Part shown: in pieces, positions 16,747-24,345 of the stretch
Position numbering within the stretch: position 1 is the stretch's first letter
How the letters are laid out: the number at the start of each line of letters is the position of its first letter
NCBI RefSeq assembly: GCF_001422445.1
Contig: NZ_LMNA01000023.1
Coordinates: forward strand, 62,001-126,000
Source: Pseudorhodoferax sp. Leaf274
GTDB lineage: Bacteria; Pseudomonadota; Gammaproteobacteria; Burkholderiales; Burkholderiaceae_C
DNA length: 64,000 nucleotides
Reading direction: 5' to 3'
Translations under genes and position numbers: made by a program
Notes under the pieces: generated by a model
What the model saw: only the letters and a program-made list of their open reading frames with translations
Database searches by the model: none
What the model was told of the DNA's origin: nothing

Positions 16747-17713
16747 TGCCCTGCGCCTGGATCACGCCGCCGAGCAGCGCCGTGTCCAAGCGCATGCGGT
16801 TGGCCAGGCCTTCGGGCGCGGTGCCGGCCACCTGCCAGCCTTGTTGGAACAGGCGCTCGCGCATCTCCGGCGCGCGCACGATGTCGCTGACCAGCGCCGA
16901 CAGCCGGGCCACGATGGGGCGCGGCATCGAGGCGGGGGCGGCCACGGCATTCCAGATCTCCAGCTGGAAACCGGGCACGCCGGCTTCGGCGAGGCTGGGC
17001 AGTTCGGGCACCAGCGGGCTGCGGCCGGTCGAGGTCACGCCGACAGCCTGCAGCTTGCCCGCGCGCACCTGGGCCATGGCCAGCGCCGGCGGCAGCAGCG
17101 CCATCTGCACCTGTCCGCTGATCATGGCCGTGATGACCTGGGGGTTGCCGGGGTAGGGCACGTGCACCGGTGCGATGCCGCTCCTGGACTTGAGCAGTTC
17201 GGTGCCGATGTGCGCGACGGTGCCCACGCCGGGCGTGCCGTAGTTCCACTGGCTGCCGCCGGCTCGCGCCGCAGTGAGAAATTCGGTGACGGAGCGGGCC
17301 GGCACATCCGGCGCGGCGGCCAGTACCAGCGGTGCCGTGCCCAACAGGCTGACCGGCGCCAGGTCGCGCGCGGGGTCGTACGGCGTCTTCGGATTCAGCA
17401 GCCTGGCAATGGTCAGGTTGCCGTTGATCATGAGGCCGATGGTGTGTTCGTCCGTGGCCTTGGCCACGAGGTCGGCCGCGATGTTGCCGCCTGCGCCTGC
17501 GCGGTTGTCGACGATGACCGGCTGACCCAGTGCCCGCGACAGCGGCTCCGCCAGCGCACGCGCGGTCAGGTCGGGCGATGAGCCACCCGGAAAGCCCACC
17601 AGGATGCGCACGGGCCTGGTTGGCCAGGTGTTGCCCTGGGCGCTGGCCCAGATCGGCGTCAGGCTGGCCACCGCGCTGGCGAGCACGGTGCGGCGGGGCA
17701 GGCGGTGGGGCAT
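16733..17713 (-). CDS. Bug-family tripartite tricarboxylate transporter substrate-binding protein
   Basis: 326-residue periplasmic binding protein. A Tat/Sec-like signal (PHRLPRRTVLASAVASLTPIWASAQG) is followed by the family hallmarks WPTRPVRILVGFPGGSSPDLTARALAEPLS and VIVDNRAGAGGNIAADLVA. GTPGVGTVAHIGTELL and AGKLQAVGVTSTGRSPLVPELPSLAEAGVPGF complete the pattern, the two lists covering residues from about 28 to 240. These receptors bind small carboxylates. They are hugely expanded in Burkholderiales, often without linked TctAB membrane subunits, as here. The ligand cannot be predicted. Confidence 0.9.
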   Translation of the reverse strand: MPHRLPRRTVLASAVASLTPIWASAQGNTWPTRPVRILVGFPGGSSPDLTARALAEPLSRALGQPVIVDNRAGAGGNIAADLVAKATDEHTIGLMINGNLTIARLLNPKTPYDPARDLAPVSLLGTAPLVLAAAPDVPARSVTEFLTAARAGGSQWNYGTPGVGTVAHIGTELLKSRSGIAPVHVPYPGNPQVITAMISGQVQMALLPPALAMAQVRAGKLQAVGVTSTGRSPLVPELPSLAEAGVPGFQLEIWNAVAAPASMPRPIVARLSALVSDIVRAPEMRERLFQQGWQVAGTAPEGLANRMRLDTALLGGVIQAQGIKAE

Positions 17714-17757
17714 GTCGTCCTCTTCACGTCGTCTTCTTCACGGTTGCCCCGCACAGC

Positions 17758-17785
17758 AAAACGCCAGCGCGTGCGCTGGCGTTTT
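17758..17785 (-). terminator. Rho-independent terminator after rpoH
   Basis: AAAACGCCAGCGC, two bases, then GCGCTGGCGTTTT form a perfect 13-base inverted repeat with an A-run on one side and a T-run on the other. Read on the minus strand it begins 19 bases after the rpoH stop and ends rpoH transcription before the Bug-type gene. Its symmetry means it would also stop transcription on the plus strand. Confidence 0.88.
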
Positions 17786-17804
17786 GCGGGAGAAGGGCGG
17801 GGGG

Positions 17805-18740
17805 TCAGGCGTAGTATGCCAGCGCCTTCTTCATCTTCTTCATGGCGGACGATTCGATCTGGCGGATGCGCTCGGCGCTCACCCCGTAGTCGGCCGCCAG
17901 CTCATGCAGCGTCATGCCGCCCGAACCGTCGTCGTTGACCTTGAGCCAACGCTCCTCGACGATGCGCCGGCTGCGCGGGTCCAGTTCGGCCAAGGCCGTG
18001 CTGATGCCGTCGCTGGCCAGCCGGTCGCGCTGGCGCGACTCGATCAGGGCCGTCGGCTCCTGCTTGGCGTCGGCCAGGTAGGCGATCGGGCCGTAGCTGT
18101 CCTCGCCGTCGTCGGACGGGCCAGGATCGAGCATCACGTCACCGCCAGACAGGCGGGCCTCCATCTCGATCACTTCCTCGCGCTTCACGTTGAGCTGCTC
18201 GGCCATGGACGAAATCTCGCCCTCGCTGAGCGTGTCGCGGTGGGTGGAGCCGTCGGCCGCGTCGGCCTTGAAGCCCTGCTTCATCGAGCGCAGGTTGAAG
18301 AACAGCTTGCGCTGGGCCTTGGTGGTCGCCACCTTGACCATGCGCCAGTTCTTCAGGATGTACTCGTGCATCTCGGCCTTGATCCAGTGCAGCGCGTAGC
18401 TGACCAGGCGCACACCCTGGTCGGGGTCGAAGCGCTTGACGGCCTTCATGAGTCCCACGTTGCCTTCCTGGATCAGGTCGCCATGCGGCAGGCCATAGCC
18501 CAGGTACTGGCGGGCCACGGACACCACCAGGCGCAGATGCGACAGCACCAGCTTTCCTGCGGCTTCCAAATCGTTGTCATTCTTGAGCTTGCGCGCGTAC
18601 TCCTGCTCCTGCTCGACCGTGAGCATGGGCATGCGGTTGACCGCGGAGATGTACGCGTCCAGGTTGCCCAGCGGGGGGACCAGCGACCATGGGTTCGCCG
18701 TGGCAAGCGCAACGGACGTGGTTCCAGTTTGAAAACTCAT
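17805..18740 (-). CDS. rpoH: RNA polymerase sigma-32 factor (heat shock)
   Basis: 311-residue sigma factor. Region 2 holds LVLSHLRLVVSVARQYLGYGLPHGDLIQEGNVGLMKAVKRFDP in pieces typical of sigma-70 family core binding. The RpoH box QRKLFFNLRSMK at about 143-154 is the signature separating sigma-32 from other sigmas. Region 4.2 ends the protein with the helix-turn-helix TLHELAADYGVSAERIRQIE. The ribosome site AAGGAAAGGA lies 9 bases before the ATG. A perfect CIRCE element overlaps the promoter, so HrcA should repress this gene directly. A terminator follows. Confidence 0.97.
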   Translation of the reverse strand: MSFQTGTTSVALATANPWSLVPPLGNLDAYISAVNRMPMLTVEQEQEYARKLKNDNDLEAAGKLVLSHLRLVVSVARQYLGYGLPHGDLIQEGNVGLMKAVKRFDPDQGVRLVSYALHWIKAEMHEYILKNWRMVKVATTKAQRKLFFNLRSMKQGFKADAADGSTHRDTLSEGEISSMAEQLNVKREEVIEMEARLSGGDVMLDPGPSDDGEDSYGPIAYLADAKQEPTALIESRQRDRLASDGISTALAELDPRSRRIVEERWLKVNDDGSGGMTLHELAADYGVSAERIRQIESSAMKKMKKALAYYA

Positions 18741-18764
18741 ACCAGATTCCTTTCCTTCGGGGAA

Positions 18765-18794
18765 ATATTAGCACTCTCCGGTGGTGAGTGCTAA
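18765..18794 (-). promoter_or_regulatory. Likely rpoH promoter overlapped by CIRCE
   Basis: Read on the minus strand, TTAGCA (18794-18789) and TAATAT (18770-18765) are spaced by 18 bases. They match the -35 (4 of 6) and -10 (5 of 6) boxes. The start would fall about 25 bases ahead of the rpoH ATG. The CIRCE element covers the -35 box and the whole spacer and abuts the -10 box, the arrangement expected for repression by HrcA. Confidence 0.5.
18768..18794 (-). promoter_or_regulatory. CIRCE element (HrcA operator) upstream of rpoH
   Basis: TTAGCACTC, nine bases, GAGTGCTAA: both arms match the CIRCE consensus at all nine positions, and the 9-base spacer is exact. CIRCE is the operator of HrcA, the repressor of groESL and sometimes dnaK. 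Here it lies 28 bases ahead of the rpoH start codon, so HrcA would control the heat-shock sigma factor itself. No hrcA or groE gene is in the window. Confidence 0.95.
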
Positions 18795-18814
18795 AGGGCG
18801 CCTTCTGCGCCCTT
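18794..18814 (-). terminator. Hairpin terminator after the metallo-hydrolase gene
   Basis: AAGGGCGC-loop of five-GCGCCCTT forms a perfect 8-base stem 81 bases downstream of the stop of the minus-strand hydrolase. On that strand it is followed by only a short T-stretch that runs into the CIRCE element. It probably separates the hydrolase transcript from rpoH, though the weak T-tail makes termination incomplete. Confidence 0.55.
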
Positions 18815-18895
18815 GGTGGGGGTGTGGATACCCCGTTTCACATCCCATTGGATGCATGCAGGGGCCCCAAGGTTCCCGCTGGGCTGCAGGGGCGA

Positions 18896-19954
18896 CTAAG
18901 CCGGCGCGAACCGGTAGACGCCGTCGTCTCCGCGCTGGCGCTGCAGCTTTCCGTCGAACCACAGCTTGTGCAGATGCGCCACGGCCTCGCCCATCGCGAA
19001 CGTCGTCTGGTGCAGGTCCAGCTTGCGCGTGAACAAAACGGGCAGGAGGTCGGCGCCGGTGCGCGGGCCCAGCGTGCTGCAGGCTTCCATGACGCGCTCC
19101 AGGTGCTGGCGGTGGTGTCCGTGCAACTGCTCGATGCGGGTGTGCAGGCCCCGGAACGGCTTGCCGTGCGCCGGCAGCGTCAAGGTGTCCGGCGCCAGCG
19201 CCCGGAACTTGTCGATGGAGTCCAGGAACAGCTGCAGCGCGTTGGCCTCGGGCTCGTTGTCGTAGACGCTGACGTTGGTCGAGATGCGCGGCAGCATCAT
19301 GTCGCCGCCGACCAGCACGGCGGCCTGCTCGCAGTACAGCGCGATGTGTTCCGGTGCGTGGCCATACCCGCTGATGCAGCGCCATTCGCGCCCGCCGATG
19401 CGCAGCCGCATGCCGTCCAGCAGGCGGATGTACTGGCGCGGCACGTCGGGCACCATGCTGGCGTAGTAGTTCGTGCGGCCGCGCACCTGTTGCAGCGCTT
19501 CCGGGTCGGCCAGGCCATGGCTGCGGAAGAAGTCAGCGGCCGCTTCGCCTCCGTTGCCGCTGGTGCCTTGGGTGTTGAGCCGGGCCACGTGGTAGTCGGT
19601 GGCGCTGATCCACAGCGGGGCGTTCCAGCGCGTGCAGAGCCAGTGCGCCAAGCCAATGTGGTCCGGGTGCATGTGCGTGACGACCACGCGCAGGATCGGC
19701 AGGCCTTCCAGCTGCGTGGCAAAAACCTCTTCCCACTGGGCCTTGGCCTCGTCGCGCGCGATGCAGCAATCCACCACCGTCCAGCCGGCACGGCCGTCGA
19801 TCTCGTCGCGCAGCAGCCACAGGTTGATGTGGTCCAGCGCGAACGGCAAAGCCATGCGGATCCAGCGGATGCCGGGCGCCACCTCCAGCGTCCCGCCCGG
19901 CTCCGGCATCTGGTCGCCGAACGGGTAGTGCAGCTGGCTTTCGAGTGCGTTCAT
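18896..19954 (-). CDS. Metallo-beta-lactamase-fold hydrolase
   Basis: 352-residue protein. The metal site motif THMHPDHIGLAHW (HxHxDH) lies at about 118-130. Further ligands are expected in GYGHAPEHIALY and in the C-terminal PAHGKPF. A winged-helix-like C-terminal region follows, as in LACTB2/glyoxalase II-like proteins. The frame is open further upstream, but MNALESQLHYPFGDQ is the natural start. The gene is divergent from a MerR regulator and shares its operator region, so it probably belongs to the same acyl-CoA regulon. The thioester or lactone substrate is not known. Confidence 0.85.
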   Translation of the reverse strand: MNALESQLHYPFGDQMPEPGGTLEVAPGIRWIRMALPFALDHINLWLLRDEIDGRAGWTVVDCCIARDEAKAQWEEVFATQLEGLPILRVVVTHMHPDHIGLAHWLCTRWNAPLWISATDYHVARLNTQGTSGNGGEAAADFFRSHGLADPEALQQVRGRTNYYASMVPDVPRQYIRLLDGMRLRIGGREWRCISGYGHAPEHIALYCEQAAVLVGGDMMLPRISTNVSVYDNEPEANALQLFLDSIDKFRALAPDTLTLPAHGKPFRGLHTRIEQLHGHHRQHLERVMEACSTLGPRTGADLLPVLFTRKLDLHQTTFAMGEAVAHLHKLWFDGKLQRQRGDDGVYRFAPA

Positions 19955-19973
19955 GGGGTGTCTGCCGGTTGGG

Positions 19974-20002
19974 TTGACGTTGACGTAAACGTCATCTGTA
20001 AT
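19974..20002 (+). promoter_or_regulatory. MerR-type promoter/operator between the metallo-hydrolase and regulator genes
   Basis: TTGACG (19974-19979) and TGTAAT (19997-20002) are good -35 and -10 boxes exactly 17 bases apart. A near-palindrome of TTGACG, TTGACGTAAACG and TCAT at 19974-19995 fills the -35 and spacer region. It matches the second operator at 20508-20529 in 20 of 22 positions. Placement inside the spacer is characteristic of MerR-family control. It sits ahead of the regulator gene, implying autoregulation, and could also control the divergent hydrolase. Confidence 0.75.
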
Positions 20003-20061
20003 CCGGCGGCATTCTAGGAATGCGCCCGCCATTTCGCCTGTCACCTCCGTATTGCCTGCCG

Positions 20062-20496
20062 ATGACCACCGCTGCCCCTTGCTCCCCGCCGTCCGACGAG
20101 ATGGCCGCCGACGCCGGCACCTACAGCATCGGCGATCTCGCGCGCGAGTTCGACCTGACGACCCGTGCCATCCGTTTCTACGAAGACATGGGACTGCTGC
20201 AGCCGCAGCGCAGCGGACCGGGCGGCCGCGTCCGGGTTTACGGCGCGCGCGACCGCACCCGCCTGAAGCTGACCCTGCGCGCCAAACGCCTGGGCCTGTC
20301 GCTCAACGAGGCCCGCGAGATCCTGGACATGTACGACAGCCCGCGCGACACCGGCCCCCAGTTGCGCAAGTTCCTCGACGTGCTGGCCGCGCACCGCCAG
20401 GCCCTCGAAGCCCAGTTGACCGAACTGCACGCCAACCTCGAAGAGGTCAAGGCGCATGAGCGCGAAGCGCGCGCGCTGCTGGCACGCAGCCGCTGA
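20062..20496 (+). CDS. MerR-family transcriptional regulator, LiuR-like
   Basis: 144-residue regulator. The winged helix-turn-helix is at about 18-85: YSIGDLAREFDLTTRAIRFYEDMGLL, then RVRVYGARDRTRLKLTLRAKRLGLSL. A coiled-coil dimer helix follows (LRKFLDVLAAHRQALEAQLTEL). It lacks the cysteines of metal-sensing MerR proteins. N-terminal sequence and gene neighbourhood resemble LiuR, which governs leucine and isovalerate or short acyl-CoA catabolism in proteobacteria. Two palindromic sites, one before this gene and one before the thioesterase, are its likely operators. The ATG at 20101 is an alternative start 13 codons later. Confidence 0.85.
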   Translation: MTTAAPCSPPSDEMAADAGTYSIGDLAREFDLTTRAIRFYEDMGLLQPQRSGPGGRVRVYGARDRTRLKLTLRAKRLGLSLNEAREILDMYDSPRDTGPQLRKFLDVLAAHRQALEAQLTELHANLEEVKAHEREARALLARSR

Positions 20497-20531
20497 CCTG
20501 GCTATGATTGACGTTTACGTAAACGTCAATC
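20479..20531 (+). promoter_or_regulatory. Promoter and 26-bp palindromic operator before the thioesterase
   Basis: CTGGCA (20479-20484) and TATGAT (20503-20508) are 18 bases apart and form a plausible promoter. A perfect 26-base palindrome at 20506-20531, arms GATTGACGTTTAC and GTAAACGTCAATC, overlaps the -10 end and start site. Its inner 22 bases match the site at 19974 except at two positions. Downstream placement suggests simple repression by the MerR regulator encoded just upstream. Confidence 0.8.
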
Positions 20532-20556
20532 GAAAAAACCTGTCTGGAGCGCCGCG

Positions 20557-21018
20557 ATGAGCACCCCCGTCTTCGAACCCCAGGTGGCCGACTGGTCTGC
20601 GCGCGTGCACGACAGCTTTGCCCGCCAGGGCGCGATGCAGACGCTCGGTGCGCGGCTGGTGCAGGTCGAGCCAGGCTTGGTGGCCATCGAGCTCGACTGG
20701 GCGCAGGCGCTGACGCAGCAGCACGGCTTCTTGCACGCCGGCATGGTCGCCACGGCCCTGGATTCCGCTTGCGGCTATGCCGGCTTCACGCTGATGGCGG
20801 CGGACGCGGCGGTGCTGACGATCGAATTCAAGATCAACCTGCTGGCACCCGCCAAGGGCCAGCGGTTCCGCATGGTGGGCCAGGTGCTCAAGCCCGGGCG
20901 CACCATCAGCGTGGTCGAGGGACGGGCGCTGGCCTTCGACGAGGACCGCGAAAAACTCTTCGCGACCATGCAATGCACGCTGATGGCCGTGGTCGGCCGG
21001 GAGGGCATTCGCCACTGA
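20557..21018 (+). CDS. PaaI-family hot-dog thioesterase
   Basis: 153-residue single hot-dog domain. The signature HGFLHAGMVATALDSACGYAGF at about 50-71 contains the HGG-like turn and catalytic Asp of the PaaI/HGG group. These enzymes hydrolyse acyl-CoA thioesters and often relieve CoA sequestration during catabolism. It is the first gene behind the palindromic operator, so it is the best candidate for a direct regulatory target. Length fits the family. Confidence 0.87.
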   Translation: MSTPVFEPQVADWSARVHDSFARQGAMQTLGARLVQVEPGLVAIELDWAQALTQQHGFLHAGMVATALDSACGYAGFTLMAADAAVLTIEFKINLLAPAKGQRFRMVGQVLKPGRTISVVEGRALAFDEDREKLFATMQCTLMAVVGREGIRH

Positions 21019-21112
21019 CCGCCGGGGCGCGCGCGAACCGCGGAAAATGCGCGGGTTTGCTGCGGCGCAGCAGATGCATTCCAGATTCCAAGCATTGCAA
21101 GGGAACGACCAG

Positions 21113-21805
21113 ATGAGCACCTCTCTCGAACACCTCCTCGCCAACAACCGCGCCTGGGCCGCCCGGGTCGAAAAGGAGCGTCCCGGCTTCTTCACCGATC
21201 TCATGGCGCAACAAAAGCCGCGCTACATGTGGATCGGCTGCGCCGACAGCCGCGTGCCGGCCAACGAGATCACGGGCCTGGATCCGGGCGAGGTGTTCGT
21301 CCACCGCAACGTGGCCAACGTGGTCGTGCATTCGGACCTCAATGCGCTGTCGACCATCCAATTCGCCGTGGACCACCTGCGCGTGGAGCACATCATGGTC
21401 ACCGGCCACTACGGCTGTGCCGGCGTGCGCGCCGCATTGCTCGGCCAGCGCGTGGGCCTGGCCGACAACTGGCTGGCCCACATCGCCGACCTGCGCCTGC
21501 GCCACCGCAAGCGCATCGACCACCTGCCGACCGAGCAGCAGCGGCACGATGTGCTGTGCGAGATCAACGTGATCGAGCAGGTCGGCAACGTGGCCCTGTC
21601 CACCGTCGTGCAGGACGCCTGGGCGCGCGGCCAGCCGCTGACCATCCATGGCTGGTGCTACGGGCTGAAGGACGGCCTGGTCAACGACCTCAAGGTCAGC
21701 ATCAGCCACCCCGACACGGTGCTCGACACCTTCCGTGCGGCGATCAAGCGCTATCCCCGGCACGACGGCGGCCAGCCGCTGCAGCCCGAGGAAGACGACG
21801 AGTAA
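21113..21805 (+). CDS. can: Beta-class carbonic anhydrase
   Basis: 230-residue zinc enzyme that interconverts CO2 and bicarbonate. The zinc ligands lie in CADSRVPAN (Cys, Asp of the Asp-Arg dyad) at about 43-51 and in TGHYGCAGV (His, Cys) at about 99-107. Family region HRNVANVV is present. Size equals E. coli Can (220). It stands 94 bases after the thioesterase and 46 before the thiolase. It may supply bicarbonate to carboxylases of acyl-CoA catabolism, which is an inference from context only. Confidence 0.94.
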   Translation: MSTSLEHLLANNRAWAARVEKERPGFFTDLMAQQKPRYMWIGCADSRVPANEITGLDPGEVFVHRNVANVVVHSDLNALSTIQFAVDHLRVEHIMVTGHYGCAGVRAALLGQRVGLADNWLAHIADLRLRHRKRIDHLPTEQQRHDVLCEINVIEQVGNVALSTVVQDAWARGQPLTIHGWCYGLKDGLVNDLKVSISHPDTVLDTFRAAIKRYPRHDGGQPLQPEEDDE

Positions 21806-21851
21806 GCCGCTTCCATTCCCTAGACCCCAACCCCCTTTGCAGGAGACACAC

Positions 21852-23045
21852 ATGCCCGACGCACAAGAAGATCCCATCGTCATCCTCGGCGCCGCGCGCA
21901 CGCCCATGGGCGGCTTCCAGGGCGACTTCGTGTCGCTGGCGGCCCACGACCTGGGCGGCGTGGCCATCCAGGCCGCTGTCGAGCGCGCCGGCATCTCGCC
22001 CGACGTGGTCGGCGAGGTGCTGTTCGGCAACTGCCTGATGGCCGGCCAGGGCCAGGCCCCGGCCCGCCAGGCCGCGTTCAAGGGCGGCCTGCCCAAGAGC
22101 GCGGGGGCCGTGACGCTGTCCAAGATGTGCGGCTCGGGCATGAAGGCCGCCATGATGGCCCACGACATGCTGCTGGCCGGCACGCACGAGGTCATGGTCG
22201 CCGGCGGCATGGAGAGCATGACCAACGCCCCGCACCTGCTGCCCAAGGGCCGCAGCGGCATCCGCATCGGCCACGACCGCGTGATGGACCACATGATGCT
22301 CGACGGACTGGAAGACGCCTACGAGGCGGGCCGCTCCATGGGCACCTTCGGCGAGGACTGCGCCGCCAAGTACGGGTTCACACGCGAGGAGCAGGACCGG
22401 TTCGCCGTCGCCAGCGTGCGGCGGGCGCAGGAGGCCACCGCCAGCGGCGCGTTCCAGGCCGAGATCGCGCCCGTCACGGTCAAGAGCCGCGCCGGTGAGA
22501 CGGTCGTGGCCGTGGACGAAGGCCCGGGCAAGATCAAGCTCGACAAGATCCCCACGCTCAAGCCTGCATTCAAGAAGGACGGCACCATCACCGCCGCCTC
22601 CAGCTCGTCCATCAACGACGGCGCTGCCGCGCTGGTGCTCGCACGCGCCTCCACCGCGCAACGCCTGGGCGCCAAACCCATCGCGCGCATCGTGGCCCAC
22701 ACCACGCACGCGCAGGAACCCAACTGGTTTGCCACGGCGCCCGTGGGCGCCACGCAGAAGCTGCTGGCCAAGACCGGCTGGAGCGTGGCCGACGTCGACC
22801 TGTGGGAGATCAACGAGGCCTTCGCCGTCGTGCCCATGGCGCTGATGACCGAGCTCTCCTTGTCGCACGACATCGTCAACGTCAACGGCGGCGCCTGCGC
22901 GCTGGGCCACCCCATTGGCGCCAGCGGCGCGCGCATCATGGTGACGCTGATCCATGCGCTGCAGGCGCGTGGCAAGAAGCGTGGCGTGGCCACGCTGTGC
23001 ATCGGCGGCGGCGAGGCCACGGCCCTGGCGCTCGAACTGCTCTGA
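21852..23045 (+). CDS. Acetyl-CoA C-acetyltransferase (thiolase)
   Basis: 397-residue thiolase. The acyl-enzyme cysteine is C93 in SKMCGSGMKAAM. The other active-site elements are WEINEAFAV (Asn-Glu), NVNGGACALGHPIGASGARI (His) and the C-terminal CIGGGEATAL (Cys-x-Gly). It condenses two acetyl-CoA, or cleaves acetoacetyl-CoA, and could act in ketogenic amino-acid breakdown or polyhydroxybutyrate formation. An AGGAGA ribosome site precedes the ATG. The stop overlaps the next start (TGATG). Confidence 0.93.
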   Translation: MPDAQEDPIVILGAARTPMGGFQGDFVSLAAHDLGGVAIQAAVERAGISPDVVGEVLFGNCLMAGQGQAPARQAAFKGGLPKSAGAVTLSKMCGSGMKAAMMAHDMLLAGTHEVMVAGGMESMTNAPHLLPKGRSGIRIGHDRVMDHMMLDGLEDAYEAGRSMGTFGEDCAAKYGFTREEQDRFAVASVRRAQEATASGAFQAEIAPVTVKSRAGETVVAVDEGPGKIKLDKIPTLKPAFKKDGTITAASSSSINDGAAALVLARASTAQRLGAKPIARIVAHTTHAQEPNWFATAPVGATQKLLAKTGWSVADVDLWEINEAFAVVPMALMTELSLSHDIVNVNGGACALGHPIGASGARIMVTLIHALQARGKKRGVATLCIGGGEATALALELL

Positions 23046-23716
23046 TGCCCACGGTCCTCGTGATCGGCGCCTCGCGCGGCATCGGCCTGGAGTTCGTGCG
23101 CCAATACCGCGAGGCGGGCGACCGCGTCATTGCCACCGCGCGCGACGACGCGGGCCTGGCCCGCCTGAAGGACTTGGGTGCCACGCCCTTGCGCGTGGAC
23201 GTGGCGAACCCGGCCAGCGTGAGCGGCCTGGCCTGGCAGCTCGACGGCGAGAAGATCGACACCGCGCTCTACGTGGCCGGCGCCTGGGTCACGGCCGATG
23301 CGCGCACGCCGCCCACGCGCGAGGACTTCGACCGGCTCATGCACACCAATGTGCTGGGTGCCATGCAGGCCATCCCGCAGGTGTCGCCGCTCGTCGAGGC
23401 CGCGCCGCGCGGGTGCTTCGCCTTCATCACGAGCGCGATGGCGCGCATCCAGGGCGTGGACTCCAGCCATGCCTGGATCTACCGCGCCAGCAAGGCCGCG
23501 CTGAACATGGCCGTCGCTTCGGCCCAGCACGACTATCCGAAGGCCATCCTGGTCGCACTGTCGCCCGGCTGGGTGCAGACCGACATGGGTGGCGCGGCCG
23601 CCCCGCTGACGGTGGGCCAGAGCGTGGCCGGCATGCGTGCCGCGCTGCACGCGCTCACGCCGCAGCACCGGGGTGCGTTCCTCGACCACGACGGCAGACC
23701 TTTCGAAGGGTGGTGA
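23045..23716 (+). CDS. Short-chain dehydrogenase/reductase
   Basis: 223-residue classical SDR. The NAD(P) motif GASRGIG is at 8-14, LYVAGAW replaces the usual NAG motif region, the catalytic pair Tyr-x3-Lys is in WIYRASKAALN, and LSPGWVQTDMG closes the nucleotide site. Translationally coupled to the thiolase and to the flavoprotein gene (TGATG on both sides), so likely part of the same catabolic unit. Its substrate is not predictable. Confidence 0.88.
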   Translation: MPTVLVIGASRGIGLEFVRQYREAGDRVIATARDDAGLARLKDLGATPLRVDVANPASVSGLAWQLDGEKIDTALYVAGAWVTADARTPPTREDFDRLMHTNVLGAMQAIPQVSPLVEAAPRGCFAFITSAMARIQGVDSSHAWIYRASKAALNMAVASAQHDYPKAILVALSPGWVQTDMGGAAAPLTVGQSVAGMRAALHALTPQHRGAFLDHDGRPFEGW

Positions 23717-24345
23717 TGATTCAGAACTTGGCACAACTGCGCGGCCTGTACGCCGCCCCCGGCGAACGCGCGCTGCGCAAGCAGCTGGACCACATCGATT
23801 CGCACGCGGCGCGCTTCATCGCGCTGGCGCCGTTCTGCGTGGTGGCCACCGGCGGCGTGCACGGCAGCCTGCTCGACGCCTCGCCGCGCGGGGGCGCGCC
23901 CGGCTTCGCCAAGCTGGCCGGCGCGCGCACGCTGCTGCTGCCCGACTCGGGCGGCAACAACCGGCTGGACACGCTGGAGAACCTGCTGGCCGACCCGCGC
24001 CTGGCGCTGCTTTTTCTGATCCCCAACGTGGACGAGACCCTGCGCGTGAACGGCCGCGCGCGGCTGCGCGACGAAGCCGAATTCACGGGGCGCTTTGCCG
24101 AGGAGCGCCAGCGCCCCAAGCTCGTGATCGAGGTGCAGGTCGAGGAGGTCTACCTGCACTGCGCCAAGGCGTTCATGCGCTCGCAGCTCTGGAAGCCCGA
24201 GACCTGGCCCGAGCGGGCCGCGCTGCCCAGCATGAACCAGATGATCCACGACCAGATCGGCGCCGGCGCGCCGACCGAGACCCAGGAGCAGATGCTGGCG
24301 CGCTACCGCGACCAGCTCGCCCAGGAAACCCAAACCTCCGCTTGA
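23716..24345 (+). CDS. FMN-dependent PPOX-class flavoprotein (MSMEG_1061-like)
   Basis: 209-residue split-barrel flavoprotein of the pyridoxamine 5'-phosphate oxidase superfamily. The features are FIALAPFCVVATGG at about 35-48, LPDSGGNNRLDTLENLLADPRLALLFLIP at about 74-102 and LRVNGRARL. These match the MSMEG_1061 subgroup, which includes F420- or FMN-dependent reductases of unknown substrate. The TGA stop coincides with the first base of the palindromic element that follows, so insertion of that element may have reset the protein end. Confidence 0.83.
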   Translation: MIQNLAQLRGLYAAPGERALRKQLDHIDSHAARFIALAPFCVVATGGVHGSLLDASPRGGAPGFAKLAGARTLLLPDSGGNNRLDTLENLLADPRLALLFLIPNVDETLRVNGRARLRDEAEFTGRFAEERQRPKLVIEVQVEEVYLHCAKAFMRSQLWKPETWPERAALPSMNQMIHDQIGAGAPTETQEQMLARYRDQLAQETQTSA

